Assembly: GCF_052857255.1 (NCBI RefSeq)
Contig: NC_135498.1
Location: 90,314,257-90,378,256 of the forward strand
DNA: 64,000 nucleotides
Direction: 5' to 3'
Origin: Amblyomma americanum
Lineage: Eukaryota > Arthropoda > Arachnida > Ixodida > Ixodidae
The notes below the pieces were generated by a model. That model did no database searches, was not told the origin of the DNA, and saw nothing but the letters and a program-made list of their open reading frames with translations. Shown here one piece after another: positions 32,565 through 42,810 of this stretch. Positions within the stretch are counted from its first letter, which is position 1. The number at the start of each line of letters is the position of its first letter. A program made the position numbers and the translations under genes.

Positions 32565-33275
32565 ACCTGGAGAATCAGAAAGCACTTCTCATCCTCAAAC
32601 ACAGTCTTCTGCATAAGAGCACCGGAAGGGCATTACTCAGTTGACTAGGCTGCCCTGACAGCCACAAGAACCAAGAGGCGGAGGGCGTAGATGGCGACAC
32701 CACATCGAACCACAGCGTCCCACGCATTCCTAAGCACATGAACGCACAACTACACCCTGGCTGGAAGGAAGCTAGGAAGCATGCGTTAGAAAGCGCATCG
32801 CTGGCAAAAAAATAATCATTCTTCATAGACGCAGCCAGCTACCCAAAACACAGAGCCACGGTGGCAGCGGAAATCGACTAAGCTCACGAGGAGCTAACCG
32901 GCGTCATTATAAGAGATCGTGGTTCTACTGAAGCAGGGGCGACCGCGGTTGCTCTCACCGTAGACGAAAGCAAGAGATGAGGGAACCCCTGGTAATCATC
33001 TCGGACTCGCGAACTGCCTGTCGGAATTTTCTGAGAGGCAGAATTGGCAAGAGAACTATCCACGTTTTGAGTCAATGTGGCTCAAGAGAAGAAAAACATT
33101 CAATCATCTGGGCACCGGTGAACGCCGGGCTGGCCGGGAACCACGCAGCGGACGCCATCACTCGAAGAAATGTACTAGCCAAGCAACGGCTGATGCTTTG
33201 GGAATCGAGCTGGTTTTCCAGATGCACGACGACGTGGTCGAGCAACTTAGGAGACTAAGGAGGGTCTAACGCCCA
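32565..33275 (+). pseudogene. RNase H relic of an I-like LINE
   Basis: Blocks in several frames: a linker ending WKEARKHALESASLAKK, then FFIDAASYP (first Asp), then EAGATAVALT (Glu). After a frameshift near 32,975 come IISDSRTACRNFLRG (third Asp) and IWAPVNAGLAGNHAADA (His region, with Asn in place of the His, and the final Asp). Stops occur at about 32,814 and 32,880. No RT upstream or clear 3' end downstream was recognised. Related to the RNase H at 4,821 and 15,395 but not a recent copy of either. Confidence 0.7.
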
Positions 33276-33571
33276 CCGCACAGCCACCTCTCTGAAGTGC
33301 AGACTCTAAGTTCACCTCGGACTCCTAAGGGGAACAGATATCCAAGAAGCAGTCAAAAAGGCGGCAACGCTCGACACGGGAGGATTTTAAGCGGACACGA
33401 TCTATGCAAAACGAGAAGCAAAACACCTTCCTAGTGAGCACTCCAAGCAAAGCAAGAGCGGACAAATATCTAAAAATTCGAAACGATCGGGGTGAAATAT
33501 CAGAACTACGAAGTCTCTTGAAGAAGCAGTTCAATTAACTCTTCCCACGACAAACAAGATCTATACCGCAA

Positions 33572-33745
33572 CCGAGGCCATGTGGTTGAGCATCCGCCTG
33601 GCATGCGGAAGGTGCAGGGCTCGATCCCTAGTGCCGCCGGGTACCCACCGGTGATACTGTCACGTAGTGGTTGGGGACGGCAGTCGATGCAGCGATGAAG
33701 ACGGACTAAAGGGTCTTCTAAAAGAATTGTTTATTGGGCTGACTT
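33572..33745 (+). mobile_element. SINE-C-like tRNA-derived repeat, copy 1
   Basis: The head GTTGAGCATCCGCCTGGCATG, the B-box-like GGGCTCGATCCC and the block AGTGCCGCCGGGTACCCAC recur at 51,687-51,775. The A- and B-box spacing fits a tRNA-derived SINE. The 3' limit is approximate. Confidence 0.6.
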
Positions 33746-34476
33746 GCACACAAAATGGACTGAATCACTCGGCGCCGGCGAAGCGACAAGCGTGCTCGGC
33801 GGTCGTCGAACAGAATGCCCGCCACTGTCGGCCGTGCTCAATATAAAGCTGATAGCGAACTTTAGAGATAAAGGGTGCAAAGTTACTAGAACATTCCGGA
33901 ACAACGTAGAATCAGCTCTGCCTGGCTGCGATCAATCGAGATAAATCTAGTCGCGTCTTGCTTCGCAAAGAAACCGATAAGGTGGTGTGGCGGCAGATTT
34001 GAAACACGAACAAACACTGCAAATATTCGCGGCAACACAATGAGTACCAGCTTCCCCAGGTCTGATTTTCGGCTTAATCAGGGTGAAATTCTTGGGAAAT
34101 GGGGCTTGGACCCCACCTTGAGCAAACCAGAACAGCAGCAGCAGCAGCAGCCACCTGACCTCATTTACTTTTGGAAATATGGTGGAGTGCTTTGAAGCAA
34201 TCCGGCACGGCTTGACCCGGTATTGCACTGCATCCGGGATCGGACCGGCACCTATTAGCAAGCGCGCCTTTCATTCTTTCCTTTCCTGTCTTTCGACTCT
34301 CATACTTTCAGCACGTCGCAGCGGCTGTGGCTCAGCTTCTGCCAGTGGCCTGGCCTGTGCACTTTCCTTTTCATTCTTCCCAACAACACCAACAAGCAGC
34401 AGCAGCAAACTGCCATCTGTCAACATCGACCATCATTTTCTTCTGTCTGTCTCAAGTGCGTAGATATACGCGCGCA

Positions 34477-34479
<3 letters not shown>
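33746..34479. other. Gene-free stretch
   Basis: Contains a short (CAG)n run at 34,135-34,152. No supported gene. Confidence 0.4.

Positions 34480-34546
<67 letters not shown>
34480..34546. repeat. (TA)n microsatellite
   Basis: More than 30 TA units, directly abutting the body of a SINE-E-like repeat. Confidence 0.95.
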
Positions 34547-34549
<3 letters not shown>

Positions 34550-34745
34550 TTGTTTTTTCTGCTGCTTTATAAGTAATTTTCTTTAAGCGATGGTTTAATC
34601 TTAGTATCATTATCCCACTGATTAGCACAACACATTAAAAAAAATTAAACATTCCCCTATGCACCTTGGTTTCAGTGACTGTTGGCTCCCTTCATAAGTT
34701 TGTCAAAACAAGTCCCTCATTTCCCTTACCTTATCTGCTAATTGC
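34547..34745 (+). mobile_element. SINE-E-like repeat body, head replaced by (TA)n
   Basis: From TGGTTGTTTTTTCTGCTGC to CCTTATCTGCTAATTGC it matches the body of the next copy (35,045-35,233) with few changes. The tRNA-like head is absent: the TA run ends exactly where the head would end. Confidence 0.75.
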
Positions 34746-34924
34746 TTAACGAGGGTCTCGGTTCTGGCAGTCTTGATGCCATAGGTAGCATAAGAGGGCT
34801 CTCGCACAGATTCCGCCCTTGCCGTTAGATGACGTTCTACGTCACACTCGCGGTATTACAGCACGTGCTACGTCCACCGCTATGGACGAGGGTGGCGCTG
34901 GTGAACACTCTCAAGGTTAGCTTA
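34746..34924. other. Spacer
   Basis: Contains GACGTTCTACGTC (arms GACGT/ACGTC) near 34,830. No gene recognised. Confidence 0.35.
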
Positions 34925-35233
34925 CAAGAAAAAATATAAATACCCACGAAAGCAGCAGATCTGACAGCCGTCGCCGTAGCTCAGTTGGTAAGAGCACCGG
35001 ACGCGATATTTGGAGGTCGTGGGTTCGGATCCCACCGGCAGCATGGTTGTTTTTTCTGCTGCTTCATAAGGATTTTTCTTTAAGCGATAGATTATTCTTA
35101 GTATCATTATCCCACTGATTAGAAAAACACATTAAAAAAATTAAACATTCCCCTATGCACCTTGGTTTCGGTGACTGTTGGCTCCCTTCATAAGTTTGTT
35201 AAAACGAGTCCCTCATTTCCATTAACTTATCTC
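34925..35233 (+). mobile_element. SINE-E-like repeat, full copy
   Basis: 5' flank CCCACGAAAGCAGCAGA, tRNA-like head (34,971-35,044), then a body ending just before a TA run. An inverted second full copy lies at 35,288-35,557. Confidence 0.8.
34971..35044 (+). tRNA. tRNA-like head (not a functional tRNA)
   Basis: Cloverleaf by eye: D stem GCTC/GAGC, anticodon stem CCGGA/TTTGG and T arm GTGGG TTCGGAT CCCAC are sound. The acceptor has one mismatch. The anticodon loop CGCGATA has G at position 33, where tRNAs need U, so no anticodon can be assigned. Best read as the promoter head of a SINE. Confidence 0.6.
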
Positions 35234-35234
35234 C

Positions 35235-35287
<53 letters not shown>
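35234..35287. repeat. (TA)n(GA)n microsatellite at the centre of an inverted repeat
   Basis: About 13 TA then 13 GA units, lying between the oppositely oriented SINE-E-like copies. Confidence 0.95.
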
Positions 35288-35291
<4 letters not shown>

Positions 35292-35557
35292 CAAATGAAA
35301 TGAAGGGCTCGTTTGACAAATATATTAAAGAAACTAACAGTCAACAAAACTAAGGTTCATAGGGGAATGTTTCTTTTTATCTTTGTAATGCCAATCAATT
35401 GGTTTAAAGAAAGTTACCCATAAAGCAGCAGAAAAACCAACCATGCCGCCAGTGGGATCCCAACCCACTACCTCCGAATATTGCGTCCGGCGCTCTACCA
35501 ACTGAGCTACGGCGACGGCCGTCCAATCTGCTGCTTTCGTGGGTATTGATGTTTTGC
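35288..35557 (-). mobile_element. SINE-E-like repeat, inverted copy
   Basis: The reverse complement matches 34,925-35,233 in the same order: CCCACGAAAGCAGCAGA flank, tRNA-like head, TGGTTGGTTTTTCTGCTGC and AAACATTCCCCTATG. It is flanked on its 5' side by another TA run. Confidence 0.8.
35444..35516 (-). tRNA. tRNA-like head (not a functional tRNA)
   Basis: 73 bases with a well-paired acceptor, D, anticodon (CCGGA/TTCGG) and T stems. The loop CGCAATA again has G at position 33. The same defect in both copies means it is a family feature, not a late mutation. Confidence 0.6.
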
Positions 35558-35558
35558 G

Positions 35559-35607
<49 letters not shown>
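35558..35607. repeat. (TA)n microsatellite
   Basis: About 24 TA units next to the 5' end of the inverted SINE-E-like copy. Confidence 0.95.
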
Positions 35608-35609
<2 letters not shown>

Positions 35610-35610
<1 letters not shown>

Positions 35611-36040
35611 TTTAGAGCAATGGATTCAAAATATACAAATCAACAACTGAACAGGTGACAGTGACATCCGGTAGAAATAAAAAAGAAACGTGTCCTTCTT
35701 ACTCACCTCCTTTCTCCGTGAATACGCCCGGTAAACGGAACGCGCACCGGCGTATGTCAGGTTGGTCTGGCTATGCGTGGTGACAAGCAGTGAGCCGGCT
35801 CAGAAGCTCACCCTCGACGCCGATCACCGTGCACTGTGATTCCGCCCACCAAGCACGCCCTGCTTTACGGTGCTGATCATGTTGAGAACCATCAGCATTG
35901 ATAATTCGTCGCATACATTTCGGTGAGGCGGCTGTATTGTCGGTTTTATTATTTCTTGGCATTTCTAGTATTCTTGCGACCGCGGGAGACAGCACGCGCT
36001 GCTCACATGGCGGTGCTTTCACACTGCAACCAAAGCATCG
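35610..36040. other. Gene-free stretch
   Basis: No recognisable coding signal. The overlapping frames on both strands (35,771-36,022 minus; 35,923-36,321 plus) show no domain. Confidence 0.4.
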
Positions 36041-36545
36041 TGAACATCCTCAATGTTATCGACTCGGTCGACAGATGGCGGTTGGTGTTAGAGCTGTTGT
36101 GCCTCCAAACTAGCGAACGGCGTCTTTCGTCGCCGACGAGAATTATGATGCCACAGGAACGTGGCGATCGCGGCTGGCGGCTCGTGGACGTGTGGTCACT
36201 CGCTTGCTCGCTACGGTGCCTGAGAAAATGGGTCGGCCAAACCAGAGCTCGGAACAACTTCGTGAGAGCCACCGCGAGCGCTACAGCAAGCCAACACTGC
36301 ACTGGATTCGTGTGCCTATAAATATCAGCGCAAGCGTCAATGCCGAGTGGATCAAGCGGCGGAAGCTAGTGATGCCGAGAAGATTAGAGAGGCAAGACAA
36401 CGCAGGCAGGGCCATCAACTACCGCTGGGAAAACCATTGGAGCCCAATGAAAACAGAATGGCGAACCTCGATGGCACCACTAGTTCGTATCGTTTGGCGT
36501 TTCGGGTTCCATTTGAGACTATTATTGAAGCGAAAAGCTTTACTA
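36040..36545 (+). repeat. Repeat F, copy 1
   Basis: Blocks GACGTGTGGTCACTCGC, TACGGTGCCTGAGAAAATGGG and GATGCCGAGAAGATTAGAG match the reverse complement of 39,690-39,955. AAATGGAACC with the CACCA block near 36,475-36,520 may match 38,820-38,858. Identity unknown. The reading frames through it show no known domain. Confidence 0.5.
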
Positions 36546-36754
36546 CGCTAGTCAACACCGCGCTTCGCGCGAGCCCGCGTATGTCGAGGCCCGAGTAACC
36601 TCACGCACAGCGCAGGTGGCCGTCGCCGACACCGTCGCCTTTTCTCTCACTCTCGCTCCCTACTCGCACCGAGCCACAGGTGTTCGCCACTGCGCAGCGC
36701 CGCGCCTTTCCTCAAAATGCAACTTTCAGTTTTCAGTATTGTCTTTCTTCTTTC

Positions 36755-37070
36755 CCCCGCCGCGGTGGCTAAGTGGTTAGGGCGCTCGACTACTGATCCG
36801 GAGTTCCCGGGTTCGAACCCGACCGCGGCAGCTGCGTTTTTATGGAGGAAAAACACCAAGGCGCCCGTGTGTTGTGCGATGTCAGTGCACGTTAAAGATC
36901 CCCAGGTGGTCGAAATTATTCCGGAGCCCTCCACTACGGCACCTATTCTTCCTTTCTTCTTTCACTCCCTCCTTTATCTTTTCCCTTACGGCGCGGTTCA
37001 GGTGTCCAAAGATATATGAGACAGATACTGCTCCATTTCCTTTCCCCCAAAAAACCAATTATTATTATTA
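36755..37070 (+). mobile_element. SINE-A copy, full length, 10-bp TSD
   Basis: Complete tRNA head, body and (ATT)n tail. Flanked by TTCTTCTTTC at 36745-36754 and 37071-37080. The empty target is visible in the related repeat at 41,920-41,945 (minus strand). Confidence 0.95.
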
Positions 37071-37602
37071 TTCTTCTTTCTCTCCCTCCTTTATTCTTTA
37101 CTTTACTGCACGGCTCGGGTGTCCACCGAGATATGGGACACGGTTACAGTGCCATTTCTTTTCCTCAACAACCAAACAAAACAAGTGAGCCGACGGCGTT
37201 CATAGTATTGATTTGCGTGGACAACTTTGCAAAGGCTGTTCATTTTCACTAAAGGAAAGGCGCACAAACGGCTCTGTGCGTCAGTGGAGACCTCAATCTC
37301 GCTTTAATGTACGTGGCGTTGGTGTCAAAAGCCTGCTTTGATTGCGTTCCGCACACTGGATAGGCAGCGCGCCATCCCTGCCTCCCTGGGAGGTCGCATG
37401 CAGTAAATGGTTGATAGCGAGAGATTGATCAAATGAACGCTGGGGCCTAGGTATTGCTGCAGTGCCGCGTCAGCCACAAAGCTGTCAGCGTTGTGGCTGG
37501 CAAATTCATTCATTCCACATCTTTCTTTCACCCCGAATCAAAGCAGGAATGAGGCGTCCACATAACCAGGGAGCCAGTTACGCGCCTTTCCTTTCCTCAA
37601 AG

Positions 37603-37913
37603 GACCCGCCGCGGTGGCTCAGTGGTTAGGGCGCTCGACTACTGATCCGGAGTTCCCGGGTTCGAACCCGACCGCGGCGGCTGCGTTTTTATGGAGGAAA
37701 AACGGTAAGGCGCCCGTGTGCTGTGCGATGTCAGTGCACGTTAAAGATCCCCAGGTGGTCGAAATTATTCCGGAGCCCTCCACTACGGCACCTCTCTCTT
37801 CCTTTCTTTCACTCCCTCCTTTATCCCTTCCTTTATGGCGCGGTTCAGGTGTCCAACGATATATGAGACATACTGGGCCATTTCCTTTCCCCCCCAAAAA
37901 CCAATTATTATTA
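37603..37913 (+). mobile_element. SINE-A copy, full length, 11-bp TSD
   Basis: Complete head with GTGGCTCAGTGGTTAGGGCG and B-box GGTTCGAACCC. Flanked by TTTCCTCAAAG at 37592-37602 and 37914-37924. Very similar to 36,755-37,070, so among the youngest copies here. Confidence 0.96.
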
Positions 37914-38020
37914 TTTCCTCAAAGCCATCGCCGTCTTGAACATTGTCAACGCCAACGCCAATGAACACAGTTAACCTCTTTCGCTTTGTATATCCTGGAT
38001 TAGCTGAGTTTATTTTTGTC

Positions 38021-38545
38021 AGAATCTTAGTGACAGCTCTAAGCTCATAAGCCGCATCATTAATGGCCCTTGTCGTGCGGGTTCGCTGCGAGCAGCACCA
38101 TTTATTCTCAGCTAAACATTTAACGCGCTCAAATGCTAGCACCATCTATCCAAAGAAACGCGACACGCAGATAAACGTTTACACAAACATACATTCGGGA
38201 GAGAGCAACAGCATCGGCAATAAAATGTTTTGACTCAAATAAGCAATTAATTTCAACAGCTTGGAGGTTGGCTTATTATCAAGCTCTCCTCCTATTTAAG
38301 AGGCGGCTGTAAACATACGTTTCCATCATGTTATCGATAAAAGATTGAAAACATCACGAAAATTGGGCAAACTTTGTTGTACTGAATAAGCAACGTATGT
38401 GTTTCCTCTCTGGTGGCCTGAAGGAATGCCGTCTGTTGACGATCAGCAGAAAGTACATGCTCCACCAGCTTCTGTTGAAGTACGTAGTCAGCTCGTATTA
38501 GGGGCTCCTAGGCGGTGTTACAGCTTGGGGGTTCCTTTGAGCTAA
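38021..38545. other. Gene-free stretch
   Basis: No gene or clear repeat recognised. Confidence 0.4.
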
Positions 38546-38748
38546 ATTTTTTGGGTGGCCTTTTAAGGAGGCCGATGAACAAAATCCAAAGACAGAAACC
38601 GTACGTTTTTATCTGCCGAAGAGCAATGACAGCAAATCGGCGCTGGTCTAAATTTTTGGGTGGCCTTCTAGGAGGCCCAGAAAAAATCTGAAGAGGGGAA
38701 GTGTACGATTTCCTCTAAGAGCAATGACAGCGAATTGGTGCTCGTCGC
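38546..38748 (+). repeat. Tandem duplication, about 100-bp unit
   Basis: AAATTTTTTGGGTGGCCTT...AGCAATGACAGC.AAT.GG.GCT occurs at 38,546 and again at 38,652. Each unit has a GGCCTT..AGGAGGCC inverted repeat and ends in GCTGGTC or GCTCGTC. Confidence 0.75.
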
Positions 38749-38984
38749 GTCAACCCGTGCACTATGCATAATAACGATAAGGCTTAGCGATGCCACAGAG
38801 ATTCGGAGATCAGTGGAGTCTTAAATGGAACCGGACGCGCCCTACTGGTGTCATCGTATTTGGCCTGTGTGTTTGCATTACACTTTATCACATATAATAA
38901 GGAGTCTAAAATAAAATATGAAGAGGTGTGAAGAAGATGAGGTGGAATAACCGAAAAATAAAGATGAAAAATAAATATTCGGTG

Positions 38985-39682
38985 AGGTGGAGAGAGATGA
39001 TTGGTGGAGAAGAGAAGAAGAAGACGACGACAAGGCTTACGTGGAGAACGCCAAGGCTATAAACGGACGAGGGAGAGCGAGGCACGGGGGCGAAGAACAG
39101 AGAAGCGGAGACTCCGGCGGGTCAGGTACGCTTCTGCTGGAAGAGAGCGACGCCGGCTACTGCTCCGGTGAGATCGCGTTCTACGGCTTCGCATCGTGGA
39201 CTTCCTGCCGTGCCTGAGCCCGTTCCGGGGAGTTAACAGAGGACGCTACCACCTGCTACTGCCAGGGGTGTGCGAAGCGCTGTTGCCAACCATCCGGGTG
39301 GTGCCCCCACCGCCAACAACACCGGCATCACCTCCGCGGGCGCTTGGACTGGGAGCTTATACGACGCATCCACCGACGCCGCCAGCGACGCCAGCCCAAG
39401 CACCTCGAACGCCACTTCGACGCCCGCTGCTGGATCCATACAACACCGCAGCCACTCCTAACCAACCGTGAGCATGAACGCCGACCACTAAGAGTAGAAC
39501 ACTAATAGCAGACGCTGGTAGCAGTGTTCCCGGGTCGTGTGTATTTTTATTCCTTGTGTTTTGTGTTAGTTTTGTGTTCCAGTGTGTGTATCACGTAGGG
39601 TGTATTAAATGTGTGTCTGTGTGGGTACACCTGTCACCTTGTTCATTCTTTCGGTCCGAGTGTTCTCCGGGGAGATCCGTGA
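38985..39682 (+). repeat. Probable solo LTR (left limit uncertain)
   Basis: The right end GGGGAGATCCGTGACA interrupts repeat F and ends in ACA. CTATAAACGGACG near 39,058 looks like a TATA box, and GTATTAAATGTG near 39,600 could serve for polyadenylation. No internal coding region or second LTR is present. The left end was not located, because no TG preceded by a matching target duplication could be found. Confidence 0.4.
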
Positions 39683-39689
39683 CAGACTC

Positions 39690-39955
39690 CAACTGTACTT
39701 GATTCATCGCCCTGCCTTCGTAGTCTCGCCACTCTAACCTTTTCAGCATCACCAGCTCACACCGGCTGCAGGTTCCACCCCGACATTGACGCATCTGCTG
39801 TTACGCGCAGGCGCTCGATCCCCAGTGCAGTGGTGGCGCCCACGAAATGGTTCCGAGCACTTGTTCGACCGACCCATTTTCCCAGGCACCGTAGCGAGCG
39901 ACCACATGTCCGCAAGCCTATATCGTACATCACACCATCTAAGTTTCGACGCCAT
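39690..39955 (-). repeat. Repeat F, copy 2
   Basis: The reverse complement shares GGACATGTGGTCGCTCGC, TACGGTGCCTGGGAAAATGGG and the GGTGATGCTGAAAAGGTTAGAG region with copy 1. It is cut by the LTR-like sequence on its left. Confidence 0.5.
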
Positions 39956-40334
39956 GCGTTATTAAGCGCTCAAAACGGGGTGCTTTTAACATCAACGGAT
40001 TATCAACATCTGAGCTATTCCTGGTGCCACAGGCACCGACTGCGGGGGGGAGGGGTGTGCTGGAGGGCTCGAGCCCCCCCCCCCCTCTCCCCGGCGAAAA
40101 AAAAATTGCCTATTTACACAGCGCATACGGGAATGTTGTTCTACAGATTTAATGTGAGTGTCACGATGGAATAAAAAAAGTGTCTGTGCGGCAGTGACTC
40201 ACGTGAACTTTGTGCTGCTAAACAAGCGGCGAACGATACGTTGGCGCTGATATAAAGTGGCTGACGGGACGAGTTTGTTTATTTTACTTCCTGATGTTGT
40301 TAATGAATACCTATTAAAAAATAACAATGGAAGG
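39956..40334. other. Gene-free stretch
   Basis: Contains homopolymer runs (G6, C11, A9) at 40,045-40,115. No gene seen. Confidence 0.4.
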
Positions 40335-40751
40335 AAAAAAATCTGGATTAGCTCCTGGATATACAAAGCGAAAGATGTCGGCGTTCACTGTGTTCATTGG
40401 CGTTTGCGTTCAAAATGTTCTAGACGGCGATAGCTTTCAGTAAAGGAAGGGTAAACAACTGGCTCCCTGGATATGCGGACGCCTCATTCGTGCTTTGATT
40501 CGTGGTGGGAGAGATTTGGAATAAATGAATTTGTGAGCCACAACGCTGTCAGCGTTGTGGCTGACATGCGGCACTGCAGCAATACATAGGCCACAGCGTT
40601 CATTTGGTGATCAACCATTAACTGCATGCGACCTCCCAGAGTGGCAGGGATGGCGCGATGCCTATCCAGTGTGTGGAACGCAATCAAAGCAAGCTTTTGC
40701 AGCTGGACACCAACGCCACGTACATGAAAGCGACATTGAGGTCTCCACTGA
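40335..40751 (+). repeat. Composite repeat D, copy 4
   Basis: The longest uninterrupted stretch of the repeat D core: GATATACAAAGCGAAAGATG at 40,360 to GAGGTCTCCACTGACG at 40,750. It contains GCCACAACGCTGTCAGCG next to its own reverse complement (hairpin at 40,536-40,562). It is truncated on the right by a LINE 3' end. Confidence 0.7.
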
Positions 40752-41285
40752 CGCTATTGTGGCCACAGGGCAGTGCACGCACCCGTGAGCGAACCTTGGT
40801 CAGCCTCTGTGCATTACTCGAACAGACGTGCTTGACGTCCCGTCTGTTCTCCGCCAGGTAGTTACACGCAATGACCGAACGCTCCGCGAGTTCTACCTAG
40901 AACGATTAACAACTGGACGCCCCATTCCAGTTGTAGTCAACAGAGTGCTGTGCGCGTGGGCTTTTATGGCTCCATCTTGAACTAATCACGCGGACATCCT
41001 GGACACATTTCTTATTGCGTTAATGGTTTTATGTATTACTTCTCCCCGTATGTTCTCTTCCTGTCCCCTCACCACTTTCATTTCATTTCTCCATTCTGGC
41101 TGCTATCCTTTATTTCCGCTCCCCAGCTCTGGTGCCTCAATATCGATTGCGGATGCCGGGGTTTGCTAAAATCTTTTCCTTCCTTTCTATCATTATTTTA
41201 TTAAAACCACTTACTACAGTTACTACTGCTACTACTACTACTACTACTACTACAACTAATACTACTACTACTACTACTACTACTT
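40752..41285 (+). mobile_element. LINE 3' end with (ACT)n tail
   Basis: Matches the 3' UTR at 17,935-18,360 (GAGCGAACCTTGGTCAGCC, ACGCTCCGCGAGTTCTACC, ATTATTTTATTAAAACC). The tail is a long run of TAC/ACT triplets from 41,213. 5' truncated; no frame. Confidence 0.75.
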
Positions 41286-41287
41286 AT

Positions 41288-41450
41288 ACCGCTGCCCTCC
41301 ACTACGGCACCGCCTTTTTTCCTTTATTTCACTCCCTCCTTTATCCCTTTTCTTACGGCGCGGTTCAGGTGCCCGCCGCTATGCGAGACAGATACTGTGC
41401 CACTTCCTTTCACCCAAAAAACTATAAATATTTTTATTATTACTATTTGA
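41288..41450 (+). mobile_element. SINE-A 3' half
   Basis: Begins at CCCTCCACTACGGCACC, directly after the LINE tail triplets, and runs to the CACTTCCTTTCACCC end. Confidence 0.8.
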
Positions 41451-41459
41451 GGAAAAACC

Positions 41460-42110
41460 CGGCACTGAGCAGTGGCGGAACACATGTGGCTCGGTGCTGC
41501 TAGTGGAGCATGCGCAGTAGTGACTAGGGAGCGACAGAGCGAGAAATATCCGCGGCGAGGGGCGTATTGTGCGTCATGTGCTTCCTCGGAGCACGGCCAT
41601 GGCGAAATCGCAAGTTGCGGCCAGTAAAGCTTTCGCTTTAAAAAATTAATGTAGATTAGCCCAGATAATACAGGATATACAAAGCGAAAGCAAGATTGAG
41701 CTCTCCAGTGACCCACGGAGCCGATTTACCGCCCTTCTTTTCGTGAAAATGAACGGTCTTAACAAAGTTTTCAACGCCAACGAACTGTATGAACGCCGTC
41801 GGCTCACTTGTTTTGTTTGGTTTTTGAGGAAAGGAAATAGCACAGTAATCGTCTCACATATCTCGATGGACACCCGAACTGCGCCGTAAATGAAGGGGTA
41901 AAGAAGGGAGGGAAAGAGGAAAGAGAGAACTGAAAATTGAAAGTTGGATTTCGAGGAAAGGCGGGGCGCTGCGCTGAGGCGAACACCTGTGGCTCGGTGC
42001 TACTAGTGGCACATGCGCAGTAGTGACTAGGGAACGAGAGAGAGAGACAGAAAATTGGCAGTGGCTTAGCTCGGTTTTGCCAGGATATGCGTAGCGAAAG
42101 CTAAGCCATG
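41460..42110 (-). repeat. Composite repeat D, copy 5
   Basis: Includes the fragments CTCGGTGCTGCTAGTGGAGCATGCGCAG (41,492) and the related CTCGGTGCTACTAGTGGCACATGCGCAG (41,992). A terminal module GATATACAAAGCGAAAGC is followed after an internal deletion by GAACGCCGTCGGCTCAC. It contains the target block of the 36,755 SINE without the SINE. Confidence 0.6.
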
Positions 42111-42391
42111 GCATGATTAGTCTCGGTTAATCTTGATTGCAAGTCCAGCTTCGTCTGGTTGTCTAGCTATATTATTTATTGTCGCACTAAAGACGACACA
42201 GCTGTGATTGCGGTGCACGGGAGCTCTCCTTTTCAATCCGCCGACATGTTATCAGGCATGCGACGCAGCTGCCGAAGCGAGCGGAGGCGAGCGCAACGAC
42301 GAGGAACGTGGTGGGACGTCATACAAAACGGCGGCGGCGACGAGCCGCGCGGTGTGACGTTATGCCAGATGGTGCGGCGAGCGCGCAAAGC

Positions 42392-42510
42392 GCAATAACC
42401 GTCTCACATATGTCGGTGGACACCCTTACGGCGCGGTGGAGGTGTCCGCCGGTGTATGAGACAGGTACTGCGCCATTTCCTTTCCCCAACTACCTATTGT
42501 TAATTATTAA
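42392..42510. mobile_element. SINE-A tail fold-back
   Basis: GTCTCACATATGTCGGTGGACACC (minus-type tail, 42,402-42,425) is followed within 13 bases by the plus-type GGAGGTGTCCGCCGGTGTATGAGAC, then CGCCATTTCCTTTCC. The two halves form a hairpin. Confidence 0.75.
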
Positions 42511-42654
42511 TATTTTTTCATTTCATTTTACAGTCTATGTATTTGGCCGTTGTGTTCGCAACGGTAGTTTGTTTTTACGTCTGGAGGACGCCGGGGGAAA
42601 TCTTGTACCGAATAAAGAACGTGTGGGTGCCTGGCGGCACTCTGGATTGAACAC

Positions 42655-42800
42655 AGTAAGTGGTTTTATTGCGATAATAAAAATGGTCGGAAAAGATTTT
42701 TGCTAGTCCCGGCATCTGCCATCGATACTGAAGCACCTGAGCTGGAGCAGCGGATATAAAGGATAGCAGGAGAATGGAGAAATGAAAAGGTGACAAGCCC
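42655..42800 (-). mobile_element. LINE 3' end fragment
   Basis: The reverse complement matches the last 130 bases of the 3' UTR at 18,230-18,360 (GGTGCTTCAGTATCGATGG, GATGCCGGGACTAGC). Confidence 0.75.
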
Positions 42801-42810
42801 CTATCCAAAA

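Larger units (their letters stand above)
36612..38020 (+). repeat. Composite repeat D with adjoining module, copy 3
   Basis: Contains a module (CACCGAGCCACAGGTGTTCGC, GCCTTTCCTCAAAATGCAACTTTCA) and a second part (GAGCCGACGGCGTTCAT ... GCTTTGTATATCCTGGATTAGC). The same two parts are joined in the same way on the minus strand at 41,460-42,110, so this is one composite family. Two SINE-A copies are inserted. Confidence 0.65.

Noticed and set aside
33700..33950. LTR or gene end around TTGTTTATTGGGCTGACTTG
   Set aside because: It vaguely resembles retroelement LTR sequence, but no partner LTR, TG/CA ends or target duplication could be found.
34480..34546. (TA)n as an origin or regulatory element
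   Set aside because: A plain dinucleotide microsatellite, with no supporting context.
34971..35516. Two functional tRNA genes
   Set aside because: Both lack U33 and an assignable anticodon and sit in a repeated unit, so they are SINE heads.
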